Positions 36,698 through 48,757 of a DNA stretch of 64,000 bases are shown piece by piece. Positions within the stretch are counted from its first letter, which is position 1. The number at the start of each line of letters is the position of its first letter. Both the position numbers and the translations under genes were made by a program. The DNA lies in the NCBI RefSeq assembly GCF_004114955.1, contig NZ_CP030053.1:3286001-3350000 (forward strand), in the 5' to 3' direction. The notes under the pieces are model-generated. The model was not told where the DNA came from, did not search any database, and saw nothing but the letters and a program-made list of their open reading frames with translations. The DNA comes from Bradyrhizobium guangzhouense. GTDB taxonomy: Bacteria; Pseudomonadota; Alphaproteobacteria; Rhizobiales; Xanthobacteraceae.

Positions 36698-38197
36698 ATG
36701 GAAGTACTGACCAACGCAGAAATGCAGCGCGCGGACCAGCTCAGCATTGCGGCAGGCACGCCCGGCTTCAAGCTGATGCTGAGCGCGGGCCAAGCGGTCG
36801 CGGCGGCCGCCAACGCGCTGGTCGAGGAGGGGCCGATCCTGATCGTCGCCGGGCCCGGCAATAATGGCGGCGACGGTTTTGTCGCGGCCGCCGAGCTCGC
36901 CGCGCAGGGGCGCGAGGTTTCGGTGATCCTGATGTGCGAGCGCGATCAGCTCCAGGGCGATGCCGCCTCGGCTGCGCGCGGCTGGAAGCATCCGGTGCTG
37001 CCGTTCAATCCGCAAGCGATCGGCAGGCCGGCGCTGATCATCGATGCCTTGTTTGGTGCCGGCCTCAGTCGTCCCGTCGACGGTGAGGCGGGCGCGATGA
37101 TCGAGGCGATCAATGCCAATGGCGCGCCGGTCCTCGCCGTCGATCTGCCGAGCGGCATCAACGGCACCAGTGCGGCGGTGATGGGCATGGCGGTGAACGC
37201 CACCGAGACCGTCACCTTCTTCCGCAAGAAGCCTGCGCATTTGCTGCTGCCCGGCCGGATGCATTGCGGCCGCGTGCGCGTTGCCGATATCGGCATCGAC
37301 GCCCAAGTGCTCGACGAGATCGCACCGCAGACCTTCGAGAACGACCCGGATTTCTGGGGCGCTGCCTTTCCGGTACCGCGCATCGACGGCCACAAATATG
37401 CGCGTGGCCATGTGCTGGCGGTGTCCGGCGATGCGGCCGCGACCGGCGCGGCGCGGCTCGCCGCCCGCGGGAGCTTGCGCGCCGGCGCGGGCCTCGTGAC
37501 GCTCGCAACGCCGCGCGATGCGCTTGCGATCAACGCAAGCGCGCTGACATCAGTGATGGTTCGCCCCGTGGACACCGCGATCGAGTTCGGCGAGCTGCTG
37601 GGAGACAGGCGCTACAATACGTGCATGATCGGGCCTGGCGCCGGCATTGGCGAGCGCACCTGCGATATGGTTCACACCGCGATCTCGGCGCAGCGCCATG
37701 TCGTGCTCGATGCGGATGCGCTGACGAGCTTCGCTGCAAATCCAGAGCGGCTGTTTGAATCGATCAAGTCCGAGCCCTTGGCCCAGGTCGTGCTGACGCC
37801 GCATGAGGGCGAGTTTCCACGCTTGTTCTCCGATCTCAGCAACAAGACACCAGGCCGCTCGAAGCTCGAGCGCGTGCGAGCCGCCGCCGAACGCTCCGGC
37901 GCCGTCGTGCTGCTGAAGGGCCCTGACACCACGATCGCGGCGCCCGACGGCCGCGCCACCATCGCCGCCAATGCGCCGCCCTGGCTCGCCACCGCCGGCG
38001 CCGGCGACGTGCTCTCGGGCATCATCGCAGGGCTCCTGGCGCAAGGTGTGCCGGCGTTCGAGGCCGCCTGCATCGGCGTCTGGATGCACGGCGAGGCAGC
38101 GAGCGAAGCCGGGCCGGGGCTGATCGCGGAAGATCTCACCGAAACGCTGCCGGCGGTGCACCGGCGCATCTATAACGCGCTTGGGATCGAGTATTGA
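36698..38197 (+). CDS. nnr: Bifunctional NAD(P)H-hydrate epimerase/dehydratase
   Basis: 499 residues from ATG 36698. The N-terminal YjeF_N epimerase half has NAEMQRADQLSIAAG, IVAGPGNNGGDGFVAA, and LIIDALFGAGLSRPVDG with VLAVDLPSGING. The C-terminal ribokinase-like dehydratase half (from about 230) has MIGPGAGIGERT, VLTPHEGEFPRLF, VVLLKGPDTTIAAPDGR and the catalytic TAGAGDVLSGIIAGLLAQG. It repairs damaged hydrated NADH/NADPH. It is divergent from glnB. Confidence 0.95.
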   Translation: MEVLTNAEMQRADQLSIAAGTPGFKLMLSAGQAVAAAANALVEEGPILIVAGPGNNGGDGFVAAAELAAQGREVSVILMCERDQLQGDAASAARGWKHPVLPFNPQAIGRPALIIDALFGAGLSRPVDGEAGAMIEAINANGAPVLAVDLPSGINGTSAAVMGMAVNATETVTFFRKKPAHLLLPGRMHCGRVRVADIGIDAQVLDEIAPQTFENDPDFWGAAFPVPRIDGHKYARGHVLAVSGDAAATGAARLAARGSLRAGAGLVTLATPRDALAINASALTSVMVRPVDTAIEFGELLGDRRYNTCMIGPGAGIGERTCDMVHTAISAQRHVVLDADALTSFAANPERLFESIKSEPLAQVVLTPHEGEFPRLFSDLSNKTPGRSKLERVRAAAERSGAVVLLKGPDTTIAAPDGRATIAANAPPWLATAGAGDVLSGIIAGLLAQGVPAFEAACIGVWMHGEAASEAGPGLIAEDLTETLPAVHRRIYNALGIEY

Positions 38198-38299
38198 TGC
38201 TGAGGCAGTTCGCGCTCACCGATATGGGCACGTCGGCGCAAGCGAATCGGGAGAACGAGCCGGACGCGCGTTACGTTTGGACACGGCCGGGCCGATAGC

Positions 38300-39610
38300 T
38301 CACTCCACGCCGTACCAGCGCACCAGCCGCGGTGCGGCCCAATCGGTCACGACGGATTCGATCAGCCATCGCCCCGGCGAGGTCGCAGCGAAGGCGATGC
38401 GTTCAGTCTGGCCGGGCGCGATGGCGAGCGTGTCGAGCCAGTAGGGCTTCCAGCCATCGTCGAGCTTGTCGAGAAGGCGGAAATGGTGGCCATGCAGACA
38501 GAAGACGGTGGCGACGGAGGCGGGGTTCTTCAAGGCGAGTACGACGGTGCGGCCGGCCTTGATCCGGAAGGCGGGGTCCGAGGCGGTGGAGAGGTTTGCT
38601 GTCCGCGCCCATCCGGTGTCGGGCGCGCCGAGCGTGACATCCAGCCGCAGGGCCCCTTTGAGGTCGAGCTTTTCGGGCAGATCGTTCGAGGGCAGCGGCC
38701 GCGGCGCCAGGAGAGGCGCACGCCGCTCCAACCAGCCGGTGAGCATGAGAGCCCCAATCCGGCGCGCCTCCTTGCCATCGTGGAGCAGGAATTGGGCCGA
38801 TCTGGCCGTGTCCACAAATGCGTCGACGCGCGCGCCCGGAGCCAGCACCAGGGCGCCGTTGCGCGCCGGGAACGGTTCGGCAGGCTGGCCGTCGAGGGCC
38901 ATGACCTGGACGTCGTGGCCCTCCAATTTGATCGCCAGAACAGAACGTTGCGAGCCATTGATAAAGCGCAGCCGCAGTCGCTGGTTGCCCAGGGCTGAGA
39001 GTTCGAATGAAGTCAGTCCGTTGATCGTATAGAGCGACATGGCGTCCTTCGGATCCTCGCCCGGTGGGACCGCGGTGCCATCCGGCCTCAGGCGCCATTC
39101 CTCGATCAGCAGGACTTCGTCGCGATCGACGGCGATGGGGGTCGTCTCGGCGGCAACGATCGGAAGCGGCCGAGCGTGCTGCTTCAGTCCGCTCTCGAAC
39201 AGGCGAAAGTCAACCAGCAAGGTTCCGGCTGATAATATTGAAATTGTTGATGTTTCTGTCGCCCCGGGTGCTGTCGGCGCGCGCCTCCAATAAGGGTCTT
39301 CCACACCGTTGAGGCCGTACCAGGCTGGCGCCAGCGGCACGGGCAGGTCATTTCGAAACACCACTTCGCAGAGATCGCCACGCCGGAGATGGACGCCCTT
39401 GGTATGGCTTGCGGCGGCAAGCTCCCAGATCGGTGTCGCTGTCTGGTCCTGCCTCAGATCCAAGGTTGCGGGCTTGGCCTGGAGAAGGGCCTGGGAGGTC
39501 GGCAGCGGGGCCGCGCCGCCCGCGATGAACCCGGCCACCGGGGCTGCGAGGGAAGCTCCCAGCCCGGCCAAAACCTGGCGCCGATCGGGGGCAAAAATCC
39601 GCTGTCTCAT
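38300..39610 (-). CDS. Tat-exported multicopper-oxidase-fold protein lacking most copper ligands
   Basis: 436 residues from ATG 39610. A twin-arginine signal (DRRQVLAGLGASLAAPVAG) precedes cupredoxin domains. Where laccases have HIHWHG, this protein has APAWYGLNG; the second His pair reads LLVDFRL, and the C-terminal HCHI-type motif is replaced by WLIESVVTD. Only LHGHHF (372-377) keeps the His pattern. It resembles SufI/FtsP-like non-oxidase members of the family, so a structural or division-related periplasmic role is possible. The gene is convergent with nnr. Confidence 0.8.
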   Translation of the reverse strand: MRQRIFAPDRRQVLAGLGASLAAPVAGFIAGGAAPLPTSQALLQAKPATLDLRQDQTATPIWELAAASHTKGVHLRRGDLCEVVFRNDLPVPLAPAWYGLNGVEDPYWRRAPTAPGATETSTISILSAGTLLVDFRLFESGLKQHARPLPIVAAETTPIAVDRDEVLLIEEWRLRPDGTAVPPGEDPKDAMSLYTINGLTSFELSALGNQRLRLRFINGSQRSVLAIKLEGHDVQVMALDGQPAEPFPARNGALVLAPGARVDAFVDTARSAQFLLHDGKEARRIGALMLTGWLERRAPLLAPRPLPSNDLPEKLDLKGALRLDVTLGAPDTGWARTANLSTASDPAFRIKAGRTVVLALKNPASVATVFCLHGHHFRLLDKLDDGWKPYWLDTLAIAPGQTERIAFAATSPGRWLIESVVTDWAAPRLVRWYGVE

Positions 39611-39764
39611 GCTGCGATCCGGACCACGCGGCGCTGGATAAGTCCAGCCATCGTGCCTACTTGAAGGCTGACTCCATCGGGCCATTTTTTTGCTGCGAAC
39701 AGTCGGGCGCATGCTATAAGCCCGGCCGCCCGCGGCATCGCGGCCGGTCTTGATGCAAATTCAC

Positions 39765-39849
39765 GCGGGCGTGGCGGAACTGGTAGACGCGCTGGATTTA
39801 GGTTCCAGTGACGAAAGTTGTGGGGGTTCGAGTCCCTCCGCCCGCACCA
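39765..39849 (+). tRNA. tRNA-Leu (anticodon UAG)
   Basis: An 85-base gene including encoded CCA. Acceptor stem GCGGGCG/CGCCCGC, D-loop with GG, anticodon stem CTGGA-TTTAGGT-TCCAG giving UAG, a long variable arm typical of Leu tRNAs and the T-loop GTTCGAGTC. Confidence 0.97.
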
Positions 39850-40033
39850 AGCGCTTATCGCGTTTGCACGGATTACTGAGGGGCCTTGGCTCCCGCACGG
39901 AAGTTTTTCCGTCTGGGGCCGGGCTCGATGAACCCACCGGCATTGAGGCGTTTTGCCTCGCGCCGGATCGATTAATGACAGCGTCCCGACGCGGATAGCG
40001 TGCCGGGACCGAACGAGAAGAAGATTGGACGCC

Positions 40034-41392
40034 ATGCAGGTCACAGAAACCCTCTCCGAAGGTTTGAAGCACGAGTTCAAGATCAGCGTTCCCGCGTCTG
40101 ATCTCGACGCCAAGGCTGGCGCCAAGCTCGTCGACCTCAAGGACAAGGTACGCCTCAACGGCTTCCGTCCCGGCAAGGTGCCGGTCACTCACCTCAAGAA
40201 GGTCTATGGCCGCTCGGTGATGGCCGAGACCATCGACCAGACCATCCGCGACACCAACACCCAGCTGTTTTCCGAGCGCGGCTTCAAGCTCGCAACCGAG
40301 CCGAAGATCACGATGCCGACCGAACAGGCTGAGGTCGAGGAGCTGCTGAGCGGGAAGACCGATCTGACCTACACGGTCGCGATCGAAGTGGTGCCCGCCA
40401 TCGCGCTCGCCGACTTCAAGACCTTCCAGGTCGAGAAGCCCGTCGCCGACGTGTCCGATTCGGACGTCGACGAGGCGATCAAGCGCATCGCCGACACCAA
40501 CCGCGGCTATGCCGCCAAGGCCGAGGGCGAGAAGGCCGCTTCCGGCGACCGCGTCACCATCAACTTTAAGGGCACCATCAACGGCGAAGCCTTCGAGGGT
40601 GGCACCGGTGAGGGCATCCAGGTCGCGATCGGCTCCAACACCTTCATTCCGGGCTTCGAGGAGCAGCTCATCGGCATTGGCGCGAACGAGACGCGCACGC
40701 TGAAAGTCTCGTTCCCCAAGAACTACATGAGCGAGAAGCTCGCCGGCCAGCCGGCCGAGTTCGAGACCACCGCGACGCTGATCGAAGCGCCGCAGGACAT
40801 CGCGATCGACGACGAGTTTGCCAAGACGCTCGGCCTGGAGTCGCTGGACAAGCTGAAGGAAGCTGCCCGCGAGCGCCTGGCTGCCGAGTTCGCCGGCGCG
40901 ACTCGCCAGCGCGTCAAGCGTGCGCTGCTCGATCGTCTCGATGAGGCGCATCGCTTCGAGGCGCCGCCCTCGCTGGTCGACGAGGAGTTCAACCTGATGT
41001 GGAACTCGGTCAAGGCCGAGATGGACTCCGCCGGCAAGACTTTTGCCGACGAGGACACCACCGAGGACAAGGCCAAGGAAGAGTACCGCAAGATCGCCGA
41101 CCGCCGCGTGCGTCTCGGCCTCGTGCTCTCGGAGATCGGCGAGAAGAACAAGATCACCGTCACGGACGACGAAGTCGGCCGCGCGGTGATCGAGCGTGCG
41201 CGGCAGATGCCGGGCCGCGAGAAGGAAGTCTGGGACTTCTATCGCAACAATGCCCAGGCATTGGCCCAGCTTCGTGCACCGATCTATGAGGACAAGGTCG
41301 TCGACTTCATCCTCGAGCTCGCCAACGTGACCGAGAAGAAGGTCTCGCGCGAGGACCTGTACAAGGACGACGAGGAAAAGACCGCGGCCTGA
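40034..41392 (+). CDS. tig: Trigger factor
   Basis: 452 residues from ATG 40034. The N-terminal ribosome-binding domain has the signature [17 protein letters not shown]; the middle FKBP-type PPIase domain has [31 protein letters not shown] and [11 protein letters not shown]; the C-terminal arm is helical and acidic. It is the ribosome-associated chaperone that receives nascent chains. It opens the tig-clpP-clpX-lon proteostasis region. Confidence 0.97.
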   Translation: MQVTETLSEGLKHEFKISVPASDLDAKAGAKLVDLKDKVRLNGFRPGKVPVTHLKKVYGRSVMAETIDQTIRDTNTQLFSERGFKLATEPKITMPTEQAEVEELLSGKTDLTYTVAIEVVPAIALADFKTFQVEKPVADVSDSDVDEAIKRIADTNRGYAAKAEGEKAASGDRVTINFKGTINGEAFEGGTGEGIQVAIGSNTFIPGFEEQLIGIGANETRTLKVSFPKNYMSEKLAGQPAEFETTATLIEAPQDIAIDDEFAKTLGLESLDKLKEAARERLAAEFAGATRQRVKRALLDRLDEAHRFEAPPSLVDEEFNLMWNSVKAEMDSAGKTFADEDTTEDKAKEEYRKIADRRVRLGLVLSEIGEKNKITVTDDEVGRAVIERARQMPGREKEVWDFYRNNAQALAQLRAPIYEDKVVDFILELANVTEKKVSREDLYKDDEEKTAA

Positions 41393-41695
41393 AGGCTTTG
41401 ACGCAGTCTTCTATTAAGGATGATCGGCGAACGGCCCAGCTAGCCAGATGGCCGGCTGGGTCTTTTTGCGAGAATCAGCTTCAAGTGCCGCAAAGGGCCC
41501 GATGGATTAAGCCTTAATTCGCTCCGCACTTGTCTGGCGCGAATTGGGCTATATCTGTCGGTACCTGTGCGTTGTACCTCTACTAACTTCCTGCATCACG
41601 GGACGTCCATCGGCCTTCCGGCACATCCAGTCCGACTGGCAGCCAAGACTGCAGCCAAGACTGGCGATGTCCGCCTCTAAAACCCTAGGTGACTC
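41393..41695 (+). other. tig-clpP intergenic region
   Basis: After the tig terminator there is no gene. A TATA-like CTATATC patch near 41548-41555 could be a -10 element for clpP, but no well-spaced -35 is seen. Confidence 0.4.
41433..41467 (+). terminator. Rho-independent terminator of tig
   Basis: GGCCCAGC (41433-41440) pairs with GCTGGGTC (41455-41462) around an inner GCCAGATGGC hairpin, followed by TTTTT. Confidence 0.88.
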
Positions 41696-42331
41696 ATGCG
41701 CGATCCGGTTGAAACCTACATGAACCTCGTGCCCATGGTGGTCGAGCAGACCAACCGTGGCGAGCGCGCCTACGACATTTTCTCGCGCCTGCTGAAAGAG
41801 CGCATCATCTTCGTGACCGGACCGGTCGAGGACGGCATGTCGACGTTGATCGTCGCGCAGCTGCTGTTCCTCGAGGCGGAAAATCCGAAGAAGGAAATCT
41901 CGATGTACATCAACTCGCCGGGTGGCGTGGTGACGTCGGGCCTTGCGATCTACGACACCATGCAGTTCATCCGCCCGCCGGTCTCGACGCTGTGCACCGG
42001 CCAGGCGGCTTCGATGGGTTCCCTGCTGCTCGCTGCCGGTGAGAAGGACATGCGCTTCTCGCTGCCGAACGCGCGCATCATGGTTCACCAGCCCTCCGGC
42101 GGCTTCCAGGGCCAGGCCACGGACATCATGCTGCACGCGCAGGAAATCCTGAACCTGAAGAAGCGGCTCAATGAGATCTACGTGAAGCACACCGGCCAGA
42201 CCTACAAGACGATCGAGGACGCGCTGGAACGAGACAAGTTCCTGACCGCGAACGACGCCAAGGAGTTCGGTCTGGTCGACAAGGTCATCGACAAGCGTGC
42301 CGAAGAGGCCGCATCTGCGAAGACCCCGTAG
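41696..42331 (+). CDS. clpP: ATP-dependent Clp protease proteolytic subunit
   Basis: 211 residues with AGGTGA three bases before the ATG. The catalytic triad is in place: Ser106 in [12 protein letters not shown], His131 in [10 protein letters not shown] and Asp180 in ALERDKF. The N-terminal axial loop region ([30 protein letters not shown]) and the handle [19 protein letters not shown] are typical. It forms the tetradecameric barrel served by ClpX, encoded next, and ClpA. Confidence 0.98.
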   Translation: MRDPVETYMNLVPMVVEQTNRGERAYDIFSRLLKERIIFVTGPVEDGMSTLIVAQLLFLEAENPKKEISMYINSPGGVVTSGLAIYDTMQFIRPPVSTLCTGQAASMGSLLLAAGEKDMRFSLPNARIMVHQPSGGFQGQATDIMLHAQEILNLKKRLNEIYVKHTGQTYKTIEDALERDKFLTANDAKEFGLVDKVIDKRAEEAASAKTP

Positions 42332-42781
42332 CACTACCGGGACTGCGACAGCGATCCCTGCGATGAGCGGGGATCGTCAGCGCGGCGCTCACGTCAGGAA
42401 CGCCGTTTCCGAGGGCGCAAAAACCATATTTGCGCCCTGCGACAAGCAGAAAGTTCCGCTTTCGTGCTCGTTTTTTCGTGCTAATGCAGCAACGTCGGGG
42501 TGATTTCGGTCACTTCGCCCGTGCCAAGACGTGAAATCACGGTATTGTAACGGGTAGCCGGCGACCCCCCGATTAGCGAATTCTTGATAGTCGGGTGACA
42601 GCATGGTTGGCTACGATTGATCGGCTATGATCGCGGAGAATCGAGTGACCGTGATTCGCACGGGATGTAACGCGTAGGGTCTTTTTTGGTACGGAATTTG
42701 CTCTATTTGAATCCCTTACCCGCCAACGTTTCGGGATGGGACGATCGAGCGGACGGGATCGAACCGCGGACGGAGACATGA
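42332..42781. other. Intergenic region between clpP and clpX
   Basis: No gene is supported in 450 bases. It has two perfect inverted repeats: CGATCCC...GGGATCG (42352-42376) and GGGCGCAAA-N7-TTTGCGCCC (42413-42437). The rest (42440-42780) is plainer and more AT-rich than the coding sequence, and probably holds a separate clpX promoter. Confidence 0.6.
42413..42437. repeat. Perfect 9-bp inverted repeat upstream of clpX
   Basis: GGGCGCAAA and TTTGCGCCC are separated by seven bases. No T-run follows on either strand, so it is not a standard terminator; a protein-binding palindrome or an RNA hairpin is possible. Confidence 0.5.
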
Positions 42782-44053
42782 ATGAGTAAGGTCGGCACGA
42801 GCGACTCCAAGAACACGCTATATTGCTCGTTCTGCGGCAAGAGCCAGCACGAAGTCCGCAAACTGATCGCGGGTCCCACGGTCTTCATCTGCGATGAGTG
42901 CGTCGAGCTCTGCATGGACATCATCCGCGAGGAGAACAAGTCCTCGCTGGTCAAGTCGCGCGACGGCATTCCGACGCCGAAGGAAATCTGCAAGGTCCTG
43001 GACGATTACGTCATCGGCCAGAGCCATGCGAAGAAGGTCCTGTCGGTCGCGGTGCACAATCACTACAAGCGCCTCAACCACCAGACCAAGCACAACGACG
43101 TCGAGCTTGCGAAGTCGAACATCCTGCTGATCGGTCCGACCGGCTCGGGCAAGACGCTGCTCGCGCAGACGCTCGCCCGCATCCTGGACGTGCCGTTCAC
43201 CATGGCGGATGCGACCACGCTGACCGAAGCCGGCTATGTCGGCGAGGACGTCGAGAACATCATCCTGAAGCTGCTCCAGGCCGCCGACTACAATGTCGAG
43301 CGCGCCCAGCGCGGCATCGTCTACATCGACGAAATCGACAAGATCAGCCGCAAGTCCGACAATCCCTCGATCACGCGCGACGTGTCGGGTGAGGGCGTCC
43401 AGCAGGCGCTGCTGAAGATCATGGAAGGCACGGTGGCTTCGGTCCCGCCGCAGGGCGGCCGCAAGCATCCCCAGCAGGAATTCCTGCAGGTGGATACCAC
43501 CAACATCCTGTTCATCTGCGGCGGTGCGTTCGCCGGCCTCGAGAAGATCATCTCGGCGCGCGGGCGGTCCACCTCGATCGGTTTCGCCGCCCAGGTGATG
43601 GCGCCGGAAGACCGCCGTACCGGCGAGATCTTCCGTCACGTCGAGCCTGAGGATCTCTTGAAGTACGGCCTCATCCCCGAATTCGTCGGCCGTCTGCCCG
43701 TGGTGGCAACGCTCGAGGATCTGGACGAGACTTCGCTGAAGAAGATCCTCACCGAGCCGAAGAACGCGCTGGTGAAACAGTACCAGCGGCTGTTCGAGAT
43801 GGAGAACATCGAGCTGACCTTCGCCGACGAGGCGCTTGGCGCGGTTGCCCGTAAGGCGATCGAGCGCAAGACCGGCGCGCGTGGTCTGCGTTCGATCCTC
43901 GAAGCGATCCTGCTCGAGACCATGTTCGACCTGCCGGGCCTGGAAGGTGTGGAAGAAGTCGTGATTTCCCGCGAAGTTGTGGAAGGCACGGCGCGCCCGC
44001 TCTACATCTACGCCGATCGGACCGATCGCGCGGTCGAGAACGCCAGCGCCTGA
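42782..44053 (+). CDS. clpX: ATP-dependent Clp protease ATP-binding subunit ClpX
   Basis: 423 residues. The N-terminal zinc-binding domain uses Cys15, Cys18, Cys37 and Cys40; Walker A GPTGSGKT is at 118-125, the GYVG pore loop at 151-154, Walker B IVYIDEID at 179-186, and the GRKHPQQEF loop and sensor regions follow. It unfolds tagged substrates and feeds them to ClpP, including the cell-cycle regulator CtrA in alphaproteobacteria. The ATG at 42779 is out of frame and stops after three codons. Confidence 0.98.
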   Translation: MSKVGTSDSKNTLYCSFCGKSQHEVRKLIAGPTVFICDECVELCMDIIREENKSSLVKSRDGIPTPKEICKVLDDYVIGQSHAKKVLSVAVHNHYKRLNHQTKHNDVELAKSNILLIGPTGSGKTLLAQTLARILDVPFTMADATTLTEAGYVGEDVENIILKLLQAADYNVERAQRGIVYIDEIDKISRKSDNPSITRDVSGEGVQQALLKIMEGTVASVPPQGGRKHPQQEFLQVDTTNILFICGGAFAGLEKIISARGRSTSIGFAAQVMAPEDRRTGEIFRHVEPEDLLKYGLIPEFVGRLPVVATLEDLDETSLKKILTEPKNALVKQYQRLFEMENIELTFADEALGAVARKAIERKTGARGLRSILEAILLETMFDLPGLEGVEEVVISREVVEGTARPLYIYADRTDRAVENASA

Positions 44054-44376
44054 TTTGCCGGCGCTGGGACGCTCCAACGTCTTTGCTAGTAGCGGCTGCG
44101 GACATCTCCTCCGCAGCCGGAATTGCGTCGCTTACCCACGTGCGTAAGCGCCTGATGGCGCGTGTTTTTCAATGACTTGACACCCCCCCGGTCGATAGCC
44201 ACCTAATGTCGGCGGCGAGCGAGAATTCTGTTCAAGATTCGCCTCAGTTTCGATCCGGCAAGCCCGGTCCAACCTACGAAGGGTAGACCGGTTTTGCGGA
44301 TCAATTCGGCACCTTGTGGCGGTTGCGCACCAGAATGCGGGCTGCGTGCGAGGGGGCAAAGCAAAAGGAAAAGGCC
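44054..44376 (+). other. clpX-lon intergenic region
   Basis: No gene is supported in 323 bases. It contains a perfect 10-bp inverted repeat (44093-44102 with 44110-44119; no T-run), a GCTTAC...GTAAGC palindrome (44130-44149) and a TTGACA at 44177-44182, a possible -35 element for lon without a convincing -10. Confidence 0.5.
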
Positions 44377-46800
<2,424 letters not shown>

Positions 46801-46822
46801 GATCGCAGATCGAAAAGATGAT

Positions 46823-46849
46823 AAAACGGCGCCTTCGGGCGCCGTTTTT
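46823..46849 (+). terminator. Rho-independent terminator of lon
   Basis: A perfect 11-bp stem AAAACGGCGCC/GGCGCCGTTTT with a TTCG tetraloop and T-run, 22 bases after the lon stop. Confidence 0.93.
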
Positions 46850-46873
46850 GTTTTGGGGGAAGGGACGATCGCG

Positions 46874-47278
46874 ATGCAGATCGACGGGCAATGCCATTGC
46901 GGCAAGGTCACCTTTGAGGCCGAAATCGACCCCGAGGCGGTGTCGGTCTGCCATTGCCGCGATTGCCAGGCCCTCACGGGTTCGCCGTTCCGGGTCACCG
47001 CGATCTGCACGGCCGGCGACATCAAGCTCACCGGCGGCGCGCCAAAGATTTATGGCAAGCGCGGCGACAATGGCCGGATGCGCTTCCAGCACTTCTGTGC
47101 CGACTGCGGTTCCCCGCTGTTCACCAGCGGCGAGGGCGACCAGGCCGAGGACTGGGGTATCCGCTGGGGCTCGATCCGCCAGCGCGACAAATTGCGCCCG
47201 GTCAGGCAGATCTGGTGCCAGTCGGCCGCGGTGTGGATCGACGCCGTCCCGCTGCTGCCGGGCCGGCCGGGGGATTGA
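46874..47278 (+). CDS. GFA-family zinc protein (CENP-V/GFA domain)
   Basis: 134 residues from ATG 46874. The zinc-binding Cys pattern of the GFA family is present: GQCHCGKVTF (Cys7, Cys9), VCHCRDCQALTGSPF (Cys26, Cys28, Cys31) and HFCADCGSPLF. The family includes proteins once called glutathione-dependent formaldehyde-activating enzymes, but most members have no demonstrated activity. Position after the lon terminator indicates an independent unit. Confidence 0.88.
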   Translation: MQIDGQCHCGKVTFEAEIDPEAVSVCHCRDCQALTGSPFRVTAICTAGDIKLTGGAPKIYGKRGDNGRMRFQHFCADCGSPLFTSGEGDQAEDWGIRWGSIRQRDKLRPVRQIWCQSAAVWIDAVPLLPGRPGD

Positions 47279-47342
47279 GGGTCACCCGATCGACGTTCCG
47301 TACTTGCCCGCACCGGCCGGGTAGGGATAAAGAAGCGCCGAG

Positions 47343-47419
47343 GGGCGGTTAGCTCAGCTGGTTAGAGCATCTCGTTTACACCGAGAGGGTCCGCGGTTCG
47401 AATCCGTGACCGCCCACCA
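47343..47419 (+). tRNA. tRNA-Val (anticodon UAC)
   Basis: A 77-base gene with encoded CCA. Acceptor GGGCGGT/ACCGCCC, anticodon arm TCTCG-TTTACAC-CGAGA giving UAC and T-loop GGTTCGAATCC. Confidence 0.97.
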
Positions 47420-47498
47420 GTTTCGCTCGCGGCGCGAGCTTCGGTGCCGCTGCCGCCAATAGATATGATGGCAGCAGCTGGATCGGTCCAAATTCCGA

Positions 47499-48593
47499 CT
47501 ACGGGATCGCTGAGTTCTGGCGCGCAACGTCTGCCTCGCGCTCGGCCTCCGGATTCCAAAGTCCTGCTAGACGTGGCTGGCGGAGCCATGCGCGCGGGTT
47601 GGTGAGGAAGGCCGTGAGCGGCTTGATCGTTGGTCTCTCGATTGCAAGGTAGACGATCCAGGCGATCAGGCCGAGGAAGGCTGGCAGCACGATCGCGCGA
47701 ACCAGCAGGTTCCCGGCGCCCTCGCGGCCGATCTGCGCCCATCGCAGGATCATCATTCCAACGTCCTGGTGGATCAGGTACAGCGGGTAACTGATCACGC
47801 CGATGAAAGCCAGGGCGCGAAACGGCCGCGGCAGTAGATGGTCATAGCGTGCGGCAAGATAGACGGCGGCCGTACCGACCCATAGCAGCAGCGAGCGGTA
47901 CATCTCGATCGGCACCGACGGCTGCCTGAAATGGAACTTCAGGTGATAGAGGTCGATCGCAACTGCAACAAGGATCCCGGTCAGAGCCTCCCTGGTCCGT
48001 CCCCTCATCAGGGCGGCGATGCTCATGCCGGCGATGAAGAACGGGAAGAAATCGTTCGAGGTGTAGTAGTCGGTGCTGGTGGTCAGGGTTCGGAAGATCG
48101 TGACCGCGCAGATCAGCGCCAACAGACGTTCCCTTAATCCCAGCGTCATCATCAGGAAGCAGAAGATATAGAATTGAAACTCGATCTGCAGCGACCAATA
48201 GGCACCATCAGGCAGATTGTAGTTGACCTGAAGGACATTGAGGGTCGGAAGCGCGATGATCGTATAGGCGTAGTGGATCCATTTCAGATCGCGGCCGGCC
48301 TCGACGAGCTCGGGTGCGAGCGTCTTGAACAACGTCGTCAGGAAGCCGCAGACGATCAGCGCGGGCAGCAGGCGGCCGAGTCGCTTGGCGTAGAAGTGCC
48401 AGGCCGAGCGCGAGGACTCGGCGCTGAATGCGATGCAATAGCCGCTGATGATGAAGAACAGCAGGACGCCGAAGGTGCCGCGGTTGAATATCGGCAGCGG
48501 CACAAAATGATAAAGCAGCACCCAGATGACTGCGATGGCTCGCAGGCAATCGATGCCGGTTGATCTTTCGGATTTCACGAGGATTTCTGCCAC
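47499..48593 (-). CDS. Acyltransferase 3 family membrane protein
   Basis: 364 residues with about ten hydrophobic helices. The N-terminus has the family hallmarks: IDCLRAIAVIWVLLYHF (catalytic-type His29), GTFGVLLFFIISGYCIAFS and YAKRLGRLLPAL with the conserved Arg. Such enzymes O-acylate cell-surface sugars in the inner membrane. It abuts tRNA-Val, stands alone, and its composition is visibly less GC-rich than lon or clpX. These facts hint at acquired DNA but do not prove it. Confidence 0.85.
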   Translation of the reverse strand: MAEILVKSERSTGIDCLRAIAVIWVLLYHFVPLPIFNRGTFGVLLFFIISGYCIAFSAESSRSAWHFYAKRLGRLLPALIVCGFLTTLFKTLAPELVEAGRDLKWIHYAYTIIALPTLNVLQVNYNLPDGAYWSLQIEFQFYIFCFLMMTLGLRERLLALICAVTIFRTLTTSTDYYTSNDFFPFFIAGMSIAALMRGRTREALTGILVAVAIDLYHLKFHFRQPSVPIEMYRSLLLWVGTAAVYLAARYDHLLPRPFRALAFIGVISYPLYLIHQDVGMMILRWAQIGREGAGNLLVRAIVLPAFLGLIAWIVYLAIERPTIKPLTAFLTNPRAWLRQPRLAGLWNPEAEREADVARQNSAIP

Positions 48594-48757
48594 GCGGCAA
48601 CTTTAAGCGGCTCATTCTGGTCGTGTCAATTCGGTCGCCCCCAAGTTGGAAGCCGCGCGAAGACCATGCGTCGCTCGCTGGATTTGAATGGGCCCGAACC
48701 TTCCGTCGTGATATGGCCTGCCCGTCACGAAATACCGCGCGCGCGATGGAGGTCCCG

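Noticed and set aside
41531..41556. Heat-shock sigma-32 promoter of clpP (CTTG...CTATAT)
   Set aside because: The spacing between the elements is too short (about 15 bases) for the alphaproteobacterial consensus.
44176..44210. Heat-shock or sigma-70 promoter of lon starting TTGACA
   Set aside because: No -10 element at a proper distance; only the -35-like sequence is present.
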